Source: Myxococcota bacterium (GTDB taxonomy: Bacteria; Myxococcota_A; UBA9160; UBA6930). From it: a stretch of 34,110 nt of DNA. Under the pieces are notes generated by a model. The model worked only from the letters and a program-made list of their open reading frames with translations. It was not told the DNA's origin and did no database searches. The first letter of the stretch is position 1. Each line of letters opens with the position of its first letter. Both the position numbers and the translations under genes were made by a program. Shown here one piece after another: positions 1 to 7,297 of the stretch. The DNA lies in NCBI GenBank assembly GCA_030065975.1, contig JASJCN010000034.1, positions 1 through 34,110 of the forward strand. Direction: 5' to 3'.

Positions 1-570
1 GGCGCGCGGCTTCACGTCGGGGTGCGTGAAGGTCAGCTTCCGATGGTCTGCGCTTCGGGTGATCAGGCCACCCCCGTTGGTCTCCGACGCCGTTCCGGAG
101 GTCGTCGGTACGGCGACGGTGGGAATGCACGGAGCACTGGCCTGCGCCGCGGGTGCCAGCGTGGCGAAGTCGATCCGGTCCCCGGCGTCGAGCTCGGGTG
201 AGAAGGCCAGCGCGAGGTCGTCGATGCCCGACGGGGCGGCCATGGCGATGTACTTCCCGCAGTCCATCACGGATCCGCCACCGACGAGCAGGATCACCAC
301 GCCCTCCAGCCCGAACCCCTGCAGAGCCGCGACCCCGGCGGCCACGTTGGCGTCCGTCGGATTCGGGTCGACGTCGACGAAGGACGTCCACTCGACGCTC
401 TCGGCGGTGAGTGCTTCCGTCACGGTGTCGAGGACCCCGGCCTGGCTCACGCCGGCATCACTCACGACGAACGCGCGGCTGCCGTGAGCGCGCACGATCT
501 GGGCGAGGCCGGCGATGCTGCCTTCGCCGGCGGTGGTCGTCCCCATCGGCTCGAGGGTGAAGGTGCTCAC
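1..570 (-). CDS. iron-containing alcohol dehydrogenase (3' end cut by the window edge)
   Basis: The first 190 codons of a class III (iron-dependent) alcohol dehydrogenase or maleylacetate-reductase-like enzyme, which would oxidise or reduce an alcohol/carbonyl with NAD(P) and a divalent metal. The nucleotide-binding signature GGGSVMDCGK is present, followed by the family's PTTSGTASETN motif. The metal-binding histidines lie further downstream, beyond the window edge. The start is GTG at 570, chosen because AAGGAGA lies 8 bases upstream and because the protein then begins just before the Rossmann-like N-terminal domain. It lies 52 bases downstream of the FAD/NAD(P)-binding oxidoreductase on the same strand, so the two are probably co-transcribed. 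The substrate cannot be told from sequence. Confidence 0.88.
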   Translation of the reverse strand, partial: MSTFTLEPMGTTTAGEGSIAGLAQIVRAHGSRAFVVSDAGVSQAGVLDTVTEALTAESVEWTSFVDVDPNPTDANVAAGVAALQGFGLEGVVILLVGGGSVMDCGKYIAMAAPSGIDDLALAFSPELDAGDRIDFATLAPAAQASAPCIPTVAVPTTSGTASETNGGGLITRSADHRKLTFTHPDVKPRA

Positions 571-622
571 TTCGGGGTTCTCCTTCGTTGCATGTCGAAT
601 GACGGACTGTAATGAACCGGGC

Positions 623-1855
623 TCATCGTCGACTCCGCCGCGAGCGGCGCCCGCGAGCGACGGCCACGATCCGCTCGCCGGCCCGTTGCGCACCCGAGAG
701 ATTCCGCGAGACGGGGCCCAGCTCCAGCTCGGCGAGGGCTCCCGTCACGAGGATCCGCGGATGCCAGCGGAGCCCGCGGTCGATGATCGGATAGCCGCAG
801 GTTGCACACGGCAGCTGGAGCTCGGACGCCGCTTCGTCGAGCCAGGCTCCACCTGGCCTTCGAGCCGGGAATCCGGTGGCCAACAGGACCCGGTCCGCCC
901 GGATCCTCTTCCCTGCGAGCTCGAGCGAGACTGCTCTCTCGAGGGGTTGCGCCGATCGGACGTCACGCTCCTCGAGGAGCTCGATCCGACCCTCTCCGAC
1001 GGCCTGACGAAGCTCGGTATGGACGTCGGGCGGCATCGATCCGCGATGCCGCGCCGCACGGATCCGTTCGCGCCGCTCGTCCGGATCGCGGAGCCGGCTG
1101 AAGGCCGCCATGTTCTTCGGCCCCTGCCAGCCCGGGTCGCTGTCGAACTGCTCGATGCGAAGCTCCTGCCGCGAGATCAGGGTCACGCGCCGGCCCTTGC
1201 GAGCGAGCCGAAGGGCGACCTGAGCCCCCGTGATCCCGGCTCCAATCACGGCGATGTCGGCGTCGTTCTCGTCGTCCACGAGCTCGAAGCCCGGGTCGAA
1301 GACGTGGCGGATGCGCGAGGCGGAGTCGGGCTCGGCTGCAGCGGCGACGTCTCGAGCACAGTCGGGCCACGCGGGCTCGCGCGGCGCACCGATCGCGAGG
1401 ATCACGCGCCGCGCCGAGAGCTCCCCATTTGCGCCCTCGTTGCCCCGCTCCTCGAAGCCCACCCGCGCGCACTCGCCCCCGACATCGAGGCGATTCACTC
1501 GCCCCCGGACGTGCAGGCTCTCGAGCCCGTGCCGGGCGATCAGGTCGTCGCAGTGGAGGTCGAAGAGCTCGAGTGCGGGCCGCGAGTAGGGGCGCGTGAA
1601 AGGCTTCCTGACCGTTCGTCCCTTGCCCTTTGCGAAGCGATCGAGCGCCGGCGCGGAGAGGCCGACGTGGTGGACGCTGGGCGACCGCAGGTATCGCATC
1701 CCGGTGTTGCGGGTCGATTGGCGCCATCGCGCCATCAGGTGCGGCGCGTCGTCGAGGATGCGGACGGCTTCGGGCATCACTCCGCCCTCCTCGACGAGGC
1801 GAAGGGCCGCGTGGACCCCGTGCGGTCCCCCTCCGATCACGAGCCACTCGAGCAT
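623..1855 (-). CDS. FAD/NAD(P)-binding oxidoreductase, lysine/ornithine N-monooxygenase-like fold
   Basis: A 410-residue flavoprotein with two dinucleotide-binding sites. The N-terminal FAD motif IGGGPHG (residues 7-13) starts almost at the first residue, and the internal NAD(P) motif VIGAGITGAQVA lies at about 203-214. The ATGF motif near the C-terminus is typical of FAD-dependent N-hydroxylating and Baeyer-Villiger-type monooxygenases and of the related FAD-NAD(P)-binding family. The start at 1855 places the FAD motif in its usual position. An in-frame ATG at 1948 has no ribosome binding site and would add 31 unlike residues. The gene is divergent from the MerC-like gene and precedes the iron-containing dehydrogenase. 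The C-terminus is Arg/Ser-rich. The substrate is unknown, and the choice between monooxygenase and reductase is open. Confidence 0.85.
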   Translation of the reverse strand: MLEWLVIGGGPHGVHAALRLVEEGGVMPEAVRILDDAPHLMARWRQSTRNTGMRYLRSPSVHHVGLSAPALDRFAKGKGRTVRKPFTRPYSRPALELFDLHCDDLIARHGLESLHVRGRVNRLDVGGECARVGFEERGNEGANGELSARRVILAIGAPREPAWPDCARDVAAAAEPDSASRIRHVFDPGFELVDDENDADIAVIGAGITGAQVALRLARKGRRVTLISRQELRIEQFDSDPGWQGPKNMAAFSRLRDPDERRERIRAARHRGSMPPDVHTELRQAVGEGRIELLEERDVRSAQPLERAVSLELAGKRIRADRVLLATGFPARRPGGAWLDEAASELQLPCATCGYPIIDRGLRWHPRILVTGALAELELGPVSRNLSGAQRAGERIVAVARGRRSRRSRR

Positions 1856-2093
1856 CAGCGAATCGCTGCTCCCGGGGTCGATGACGCCCCTGAGCCGCCC
1901 GACGGCGACCTGCGCGATGCGGCGCAGTCGACTCGCATCCCAGGCCATGAGTGCCGGCGGATGCCCAGGAGTTCCAGATTCGCCCGTGGATCGAGGCGAA
2001 CGTGCGCTCCAGGCTCGAGATCCACCTATCGGGAACCAACCCGGCGCGGCCGGCACTACCTCATGGTCCCCGCAGAGCGTGACGAGAGGAGCC

Positions 2094-2516
2094 ATGGAGG
2101 GAACTCGATCGGCCGGGGTCCGGTCCTTCGCGGATGGGATCGGCATCCTGGGATCCGCCACCTGCGCCCTGCACTGCGTGGCGGTTCCGCTCCTTCTCGT
2201 GGCGGGGACGACCCTGCCTGCCTCGTTCGTGACCGACGAACGCTTCCACCACATGCTGCTCTGGGCGATCTTCCCGGCATCCACCGTGGCCTTCGGGCTC
2301 GGCTGCTGGCGCCACAAGGACCGCTGGGTATTCGGGCTGGGACTGCTCGGACTACTGGGCCTCTCATCGTCCGTCGCGTTGCCCCACGAGTGGATCGGGG
2401 AGGCGGGGGAGAGAGTGCTGACCGTCGGATCGGCCGCGATCCTGATCACGGCCCACCTCCGCAACTTCGAGCGATGCCGAGACCACGACTGCGACCACGA
2501 AGCGGTCTCCGGCTGA
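2094..2516 (+). CDS. MerC-like small membrane protein
   Basis: A 140-residue protein with about four hydrophobic segments. It begins with the MerC-family hallmark of an early Cys pair inside the first membrane helix, here ATCALHCVAVPLL at about residues 22-34. MerC proteins carry Hg(II) or related metals across the inner membrane, and many chromosomal MerC-domain proteins have no tested substrate. The C-terminal tail has Cys and His residues (ERCRDHDCDHEA), suggesting a cytoplasmic metal-binding end. The start ATG at 2094 follows GAGAGGAG. No merA, merR or merT is present, so mercury resistance is not implied. The gene converges on the permease gene, whose product is also predicted to move metal. 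I infer a role in zinc, copper or other soft-metal homeostasis. Confidence 0.8.
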   Translation: MEGTRSAGVRSFADGIGILGSATCALHCVAVPLLLVAGTTLPASFVTDERFHHMLLWAIFPASTVAFGLGCWRHKDRWVFGLGLLGLLGLSSSVALPHEWIGEAGERVLTVGSAAILITAHLRNFERCRDHDCDHEAVSG

Positions 2517-2562
2517 CGAGAGCGCGGGCCTGGGACTCGGCGCTCGAGCGCGACGAGCGTTG

Positions 2563-4332
2563 CTAGCCGTCGCAGTCGGCGCGGCCGTGGTCGTGGTCGT
2601 GCGTGTGCCCCCGGAGGCCGAGTCTGCCGAGGAACTCGCGCGGGCCTTGCCGAAGGATCGAGGCGGCGAGCAGACCGGCGAACGCGATGGCAGCCAGCTG
2701 TCCTTCGAGGCCGGCGTGGGGGGTCGGGTCCGGGCTGGGGACCGGTACGCTCGCGCCTGCGAGGAGGTTCACCATCGCCGCCAGGAGGAGCGTGGCTCCG
2801 AGGAGGATGGCTCCCACCAGTAGCGTGGCGCGTCGGCCATGGAAGGCACGCACGGCCCCGTAGGTGGTGACGTTCGTGGCCGGGCCCACCAACAGGAATG
2901 CGACGACCGCGCCCGCGCTCACGCCCTTTGCGAGAAAGGCCGCGCCCACGGGAGTGGCTGCCGAAGCACAAACGTAGAAGGGCGCCGCAATCGACGCGAA
3001 GAGCGGGATCTCCGCAAGGGTCGGGACGGCCGCGATCCACGCGGGGTCGAGCAGGGGTTCGAGGAGCGCGGCCAACGCGATGCCGGCCACGATCCACGGC
3101 CCGAGCTCGTCCAACGAGTCGACGAACCCGTAGCGGAGCGCGCCGCTCAGGCCTCGCGGCCCGCTCTCCTCGGGAGCGAGGGCACCACTGGCGGGACGGG
3201 GCTCCGGTGCGCGAGTGAGCGCTGCCACCGCAACACCCACGCACAGCGCCAGCACGGCCGCGCAGACGATCCGGATCAGGGTCATCTCCCAGCCCAGCAG
3301 CGGGAGCGAGATGGCTACCGCGTCCACACCGAGCTCGGGCGTCGCGACCAGAAAGGCGGCCGCGGCAGCCGGAGGCAGGCCCTTGTCCATGAGTCCGCGG
3401 TAGAGCGGAACCACGCCGCAGGAACAGATCGGAATGGGCAGGCCGAACACCACGCCGCGCACGGCGCTGCCGAGGGCGGTCTTGCCGCGCATCCATCGGC
3501 TGAGGGTCTGCTGGGGCACCAGGCTCAGGAGACCCGCGCCGAGGAACCCGATCAGGATCGCGGGGCTCGCCTCGACGAAGACCCGCGCGCCCGCTTCGAA
3601 GGATTGAAGCAGCGCCGGGTGGAGGTCGACCGGCAGCAGCGAGAGCAGCCCCATGGCGGCCAGAGCACCCGCTCCGCCCCATCGGCCGTTCGTCGTCTCC
3701 GACCTGGGCCCGTGCTGCACGACGACGTGAAGGAGGCCGCCGGCCAGAAGGGCCTCCACCACGCCTGCACCCGCCACGTGCCCACCGGCCGCGGATAGGA
3801 GGTGCGGGCCGAGGAGGAACCCCGCAGCCGTGGCTGCCATGAGGCCGAGGAGTCCGGCGGAGGCCAGACGTCGTCCAGCGACGGGCGCGAGGGCCGACCA
3901 GACGAAGAGCCCCACCGGAAGCCGATGGGAGACGATCGCCAGGGTGACCCCAAGGGGTTCGGCGGATGACGCCGCGTGGGAGTGGTCTCCCGTCACGGCG
4001 AGTGCAGCGCCATCCACCGCGCAGTGGAACACGAGCCCGGCAACCGCGAGCGAGAGCACGAGCCGAGAAGTCTCGTGCCGCGTGGGCTTCAACGACCGTT
4101 CCGCCAGGCTGGGCAAGAAGAAGCCCAGCAGCGCCACGGGGAAGGCCCACAGGCCGGTGTCCTCGTAGGCATGCGGCAACAAGAAGAGGAGCGACAGCCC
4201 CGCGGTCATCACGAGGACGAACCCGTCCAGAGCGGATCGCAAGGTGGCGCGCCGTTCCAGCAGCGACGCCAGGAGCGGTCCGACGGCGAGGCTCGCGATG
4301 GCGAGAGGTAGGGCGAGGTGGGCGGCGCTCAA
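2563..4332 (-). CDS. ZIP-like domain fused to a CSCG permease (SO_0444/DUF318 type)
   Basis: A 589-residue polytopic membrane protein in two parts. Residues 1-210 look like a ZIP-family metal transporter: helices separated by a short His-containing loop, with HCAVDG (103-108) at the place of the ZIP helix-4 HNxxDG signature and SHRLPVG (135-141) at the helix-5 HExPHE signature. Residues about 240-589 are a permease of the DUF318/SO_0444/ArsP group, with PIPICSCGVVPL (CSC at 303-305), ATPELG and GPATN (483-487). Known members export Cu, Zn or arsenicals. Several ZIP ligands are changed (N to C, E to R, H to V), so the first half may sense or bind rather than import metal. The start is TTG at 4332 without a clear Shine-Dalgarno sequence and is uncertain. 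Confidence 0.85.
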   Translation of the reverse strand: MSAAHLALPLAIASLAVGPLLASLLERRATLRSALDGFVLVMTAGLSLLFLLPHAYEDTGLWAFPVALLGFFLPSLAERSLKPTRHETSRLVLSLAVAGLVFHCAVDGAALAVTGDHSHAASSAEPLGVTLAIVSHRLPVGLFVWSALAPVAGRRLASAGLLGLMAATAAGFLLGPHLLSAAGGHVAGAGVVEALLAGGLLHVVVQHGPRSETTNGRWGGAGALAAMGLLSLLPVDLHPALLQSFEAGARVFVEASPAILIGFLGAGLLSLVPQQTLSRWMRGKTALGSAVRGVVFGLPIPICSCGVVPLYRGLMDKGLPPAAAAAFLVATPELGVDAVAISLPLLGWEMTLIRIVCAAVLALCVGVAVAALTRAPEPRPASGALAPEESGPRGLSGALRYGFVDSLDELGPWIVAGIALAALLEPLLDPAWIAAVPTLAEIPLFASIAAPFYVCASAATPVGAAFLAKGVSAGAVVAFLLVGPATNVTTYGAVRAFHGRRATLLVGAILLGATLLLAAMVNLLAGASVPVPSPDPTPHAGLEGQLAAIAFAGLLAASILRQGPREFLGRLGLRGHTHDHDHGRADCDG

Positions 4333-4381
4333 CGGGCGGAGTCTACCGTTCGCCGCCCCGCAGCTCCCGAGGGGGTCGGCT

Positions 4382-4399
4382 GGCCGGCGGAGGCCGGCC
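4382..4399 (-). terminator. GC-rich hairpin between the His-rich gene and the permease gene
   Basis: A 7-bp perfect stem (GGCCGGC / GCCGGCC) with the 4-base loop GGAG lies 17 bases after the stop codon of the His-rich gene, before the permease start. There is no T-tract, so it may be a weak terminator, an attenuator or only an mRNA structure that lowers permease expression relative to the His-rich protein. Confidence 0.35.
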
Positions 4400-4415
4400 T
4401 TCCGAGGCTAGAAGC

Positions 4416-4760
4416 TCAGACCTGCTCCACCGGGCCGTGGTCGTCGCAATGGTCGCCGTGGGCATGGTGCAGGTGGCCGTTCACCAGGTAGTCCACGTGG
4501 TCGCCATGCGGCATGGCTTCGTGCCCACATCCGGGGCCGTGCTCGTGGCCGGCCTCGTGCGAGCCGCACTCGTGGTCGGGCGTGCAGCTCGCCGGGTTCC
4601 TCCCTCCGACCTCCAGACGATGCTCGTCGACGTGGTCCGAGTGGGGGTGATGCAGATGTCCGTCGTGCAGGTAGTCGGTGTGATCCGCGTGTCGTACGGC
4701 GACGTGACCGCACCCTGCTCCGTGGACGTGGTCGTGACCCTTGTGCTGATCGCAGGACAT
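4416..4760 (-). CDS. His-rich, internally duplicated metal-binding protein
   Basis: A 114-residue cytoplasmic-looking protein in which about a quarter of the residues are His, with several Cys and Asp. It consists of two copies of a roughly 37-residue unit. Both units contain H-G-x-G-C-G-H, then D-H-x-D-Y-L-x-x-G-H-L-H-H, then H-x-D-H-x-D-x-H. A Cys/His linker (CTPDHECGSH) joins them. The composition implies binding or buffering of Zn, Ni or Cu. Short proteins with this DHxDYLxxGHxH pattern are known in many bacteria, often misnamed threonine dehydratase. The start at 4760 follows CGGAGGGG at good spacing, and a longer in-frame start at 4874 adds an Arg-rich stretch unlike the rest. It precedes the ZIP-permease fusion, so donor or sink for that transporter is a reasonable inference. 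Confidence 0.85.
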   Translation of the reverse strand: MSCDQHKGHDHVHGAGCGHVAVRHADHTDYLHDGHLHHPHSDHVDEHRLEVGGRNPASCTPDHECGSHEAGHEHGPGCGHEAMPHGDHVDYLVNGHLHHAHGDHCDDHGPVEQV

Positions 4761-4905
4761 GGCGCCCCTCCGTAGGAATCGTCTTTCCCATTCTAGCAAT
4801 CGGACACTTCGGGGGCGGGGTTGAGTGTCGCGGAGCCGTTGCCAACCCGGGTACACCTGCGCGGCGCTCGACACGCGGGGCGCAGGCCCCGGCTACGAGC
4901 CCTCG

Positions 4906-6270
4906 CTACGCAGTGCGCCGCCTGATCTCTGCGGCGACGAGCCAGAGCCGGTCCTGGCCCCAGACGGCCAGGTCCGCCTCGCCCTCGGGGCCGGACAGCC
5001 GGAAGCTCGGCACACCCCACAGGCCGAGTCCGTCGACCATCTCGTCCTGGTTCCGCTCGACCATGGCCTTCCAGTCGTCGCCGTCGATCACCTTCTGGGC
5101 CTCGGCCCAATCGAGGCCCGCCGCCTCGACGGCCTTCCGCATCCCGGCATCCTTGTGCAGGCCGACACCGAGGGCGAAGGCGTGCCGGAGGAGCGAGCTC
5201 ATCAGGGCCTCGTCCTTCCCCTGCGCCATCGCCCAGGGGAGGAGCGAGTAGGCGCGGCGGGTGGGTGTGCCGATCGGCATCACGAGATTGCCGAAGGCAA
5301 CTCCTTCCGCGTCCGCCTCTCGCTTCGTATCGAAGACGATGTATCGGGCCTTCGGCGGTGGCGCCGGAACGCCGCGCATCACCATCGGCAGGACCGGCTT
5401 GTGGTGGAACTCGATTCCGCACGCATCCTTCAAGGCGATGGTCCGGTCGAACACGATCGACGTGTAGGGCGAGTTCAGGGACGGATAGAAGTCGAGCCGG
5501 AGTCGGCTGGCATCGATGCCGGCGACGTCGGCATCCGGACGCGGCGCGATCAGGGGCGCCTCGGGCTCCTTGCATGCACCCAGCTCGCGCAGGCGGTTCT
5601 CGAGGTGGAAGAGGCGATCGACGCCCCAGTACCACTCCCCCCCGTAGAGGAACATCGCACCGGAGTAGTGCTTGTTCTTGGCGAGCCGGGCGGAGCCTCG
5701 ATCCAACGCCGCGTCCAGCTCGGCGACGCTCGCTCCCTTCTCCGCCAGGCCGGTGAGCGCTCCTTCGTCACCGGACCAGAGCGCTTCGGAGACCGCTGCG
5801 ATGCTTGCGATGCGTTCCTCGTCACTGCTTGCGGCGAGCGCGCGGCCGGCGAGCACCTGATGGCTCGGGTCGGGCACGGTGCCGGACTGCGAAGGGAACG
5901 AGAGGCCGAGATGGGGCGCGATGAGCTCCGCGTCGCGACGCGCCCAGACGGCCAGCTTCTCGAGCTCGGGCTGGCTCGCTCCTCCCGTGGCTCGGATCAG
6001 GTGGACCCGAAGGGTCACGTCGTAGTGCGAAGCGAAGGCCGCGAGCACCTGGGCGGCAAGATGCGAGTAGGGATCGTCCAGCTGGTGGAAGTAGTCGACG
6101 ACGTGGGGCTCGTTCCGACGGCGGCGCTGCGCCTCGGCCTTCTTCCGCCGCGCCTGGATCACGGCCGGGTTCGCCTCCGGGCCCAGGACGCGCCGGCTCG
6201 TGAGCCAGCGCAGCCAGGCCGGCGGGTCGACGAAGAAGCTCGGGTTCGGGTTGTTCTCGGGCTCCAGCAT
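4906..6270 (-). CDS. tandem DsbA-fold protein, 2-hydroxychromene-2-carboxylate isomerase-like
   Basis: A 454-residue protein with two thioredoxin-like DSBA/kappa-GST-type domains. The first (about 55-240) starts with the strand and turn VDYFHQLDDPYSHLAAQ. The second (about 265-450) starts with LDFYPSLNSPYTS and ends with the family's cis-Pro loop GVPSF and WGQDRL. Both carry the DPYS/SPYT type of active-site turn used by HCCA isomerases and kappa GSTs, and neither has the CxxC of oxidoreductive DsbA. This suggests a glutathione-using isomerase or transferase, or a pseudo-oxidoreductase. Single-domain enzymes are about 200 residues, so this is a fused duplication. There is no signal peptide, so it is probably cytoplasmic. 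The start at 6270 has GAGG 8 bases upstream. It stands alone, with 145 bases to the His-rich gene. Confidence 0.85.
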   Translation of the reverse strand: MLEPENNPNPSFFVDPPAWLRWLTSRRVLGPEANPAVIQARRKKAEAQRRRRNEPHVVDYFHQLDDPYSHLAAQVLAAFASHYDVTLRVHLIRATGGASQPELEKLAVWARRDAELIAPHLGLSFPSQSGTVPDPSHQVLAGRALAASSDEERIASIAAVSEALWSGDEGALTGLAEKGASVAELDAALDRGSARLAKNKHYSGAMFLYGGEWYWGVDRLFHLENRLRELGACKEPEAPLIAPRPDADVAGIDASRLRLDFYPSLNSPYTSIVFDRTIALKDACGIEFHHKPVLPMVMRGVPAPPPKARYIVFDTKREADAEGVAFGNLVMPIGTPTRRAYSLLPWAMAQGKDEALMSSLLRHAFALGVGLHKDAGMRKAVEAAGLDWAEAQKVIDGDDWKAMVERNQDEMVDGLGLWGVPSFRLSGPEGEADLAVWGQDRLWLVAAEIRRRTA

Positions 6271-6336
6271 GGATCGTGCCTCGCAAGCTCGCTGTCCGAT
6301 TCCGGAGCCTAGTGCAGGCAGCGGCCACCTCGCTGG

Positions 6337-7086
6337 CTACGGAGCCGGTGCAGAGCTCAGCCGGACGTCGTCGAAGTCGACCTCGAGGTCCGAGCCGGGG
6401 AACGCGGGGTCGACCTGGTTGAGGTTGACCAGCCGGATGCCGAGGGGCTGTCCCTCGAGCGGCGGGGCCGCCCCGGTCGTGAAGGTCACCACGCTGGTGC
6501 CGAACTCGCCTTCGCCGAGGACGCTCGCAAGCGTGTTGTCGTCCTGGGCCAACACGGTCCCCCCCGCCAGCAGGTCGATCCGATAGCCCGGAAACCCGGC
6601 GAGGTCGAAGAACTGGCCGCTGCTCGAAACGCCCGAGTCGATGTTCCCGACGGCGACGCGCAGCGTGTAGGTGCGGTTCGGCTGCAGGGTCGCGGCCAGG
6701 GTCTGCTGGAAGCCGTACTCACCCTCACCGCCACTGCCGGCAAAGTTGAAGGCGATTCCGACCCGGTCGCCCTGGGGAGCGCCTTCGGGAAAGAAGCTGA
6801 AGACGCCGGGATTCCCGACGGGGTCCGGCTCGACCGGCGTCAGGGTCCCGATGAAGTAGGTCCCACCGGCGCCGCCCCCGGCGATGCCCAGCGGATCGTA
6901 GAGGTCCCAGCCCGAGAGCGGGCCGAAGGTGAACTCGTTGGCCGGGGTCTCGCCAGTGAGGTCCTCGAACCCCGGATTCAGCACGAAGAGCGCCGAGACA
7001 CAGCTCGTGAGGAGCCCGGCTCCGAGGGCGAGGATCAGGGCGAAGGGTGCGGCCAGGCGGTGGTCAGGGCGGGGCAGGCGGGTCAT
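6337..7086 (-). CDS. predicted lipoprotein with a jelly-roll-like domain, function unknown
   Basis: A 249-residue protein with an N-terminal type II signal: a basic start, a hydrophobic stretch and a lipobox ending LLTSC, putting the acylated Cys at about residue 27. The mature part is low in Lys and rich in Gly/Thr. It begins LNPGFEDL, runs through predicted beta strands and ends in DLEVDFDDVRLSS. The opening NPGFED and closing DFDDVRL are common to carbohydrate-binding or choice-of-anchor beta-sandwich domains, so a surface or periplasmic binding role is possible. The start ATG at 7086 follows GGAGGAAG. It is divergent from the propeller gene at 7298, with 211 bases between them. I do not recognise a specific family. 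Confidence 0.75.
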   Translation of the reverse strand: MTRLPRPDHRLAAPFALILALGAGLLTSCVSALFVLNPGFEDLTGETPANEFTFGPLSGWDLYDPLGIAGGGAGGTYFIGTLTPVEPDPVGNPGVFSFFPEGAPQGDRVGIAFNFAGSGGEGEYGFQQTLAATLQPNRTYTLRVAVGNIDSGVSSSGQFFDLAGFPGYRIDLLAGGTVLAQDDNTLASVLGEGEFGTSVVTFTTGAAPPLEGQPLGIRLVNLNQVDPAFPGSDLEVDFDDVRLSSAPAP

Positions 7087-7297
7087 GTGGACTTCCTCCA
7101 GGGGTGGGTCGGGCTCGACCCGGTGCCTGCAGACTAGAGCGGGGCAGCCCCGGGCAATTGAGGAGGACTTGATCGTTCTTTGACGACGCAAGCCGGGCGG
7201 GGACGCTCCGGGCACGAGAGCCCCGCAGGGCGTGCCGCGTCGCGGCAAGGGAACCGCGTCCGCGCCACCGGCCTCTCAGCCGCAGGGGAGGTCCATC
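7087..7297. promoter_or_regulatory. divergent intergenic region
   Basis: 211 bases separating two outward-reading genes for exported proteins. Both ends carry good ribosome binding sites (GGAGGAAG on the minus strand, GGGGAGGT on the plus strand). The central 7145-7195 stretch is less GC-rich than its surroundings and is the likeliest place for the promoters, but I see no convincing -35/-10 pair or operator. Confidence 0.35.

Noticed and set aside
2094-2516. Mercury-resistance operon
   Set aside because: The MerC-like protein is the only mer-type gene; there is no merA, merR, merT or merP nearby.
2540-2551. GCGCTCGAGCGC palindrome between the MerC-like and permease genes
   Set aside because: It is a short self-complementary GC sequence that is expected often at this base composition, with no T-tract and too small a loop for a terminator.
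623-4150. A 1175-codon open frame on the minus strand spanning the oxidoreductase and continuing to 4150
   Set aside because: Only its last 411 codons, from 1855, look like a protein. The rest is Arg/Pro/Gly-rich, runs opposite the MerC-like gene and through the permease gene in another frame, and is a product of high third-position GC.
4803-4829. GACACT...AGTGTC inverted repeat upstream of the His-rich gene as a metal-regulator site
   Set aside because: Six-base arms with a 15-base loop do not fit Zur, Fur or MerR-family operators and are likely by chance.
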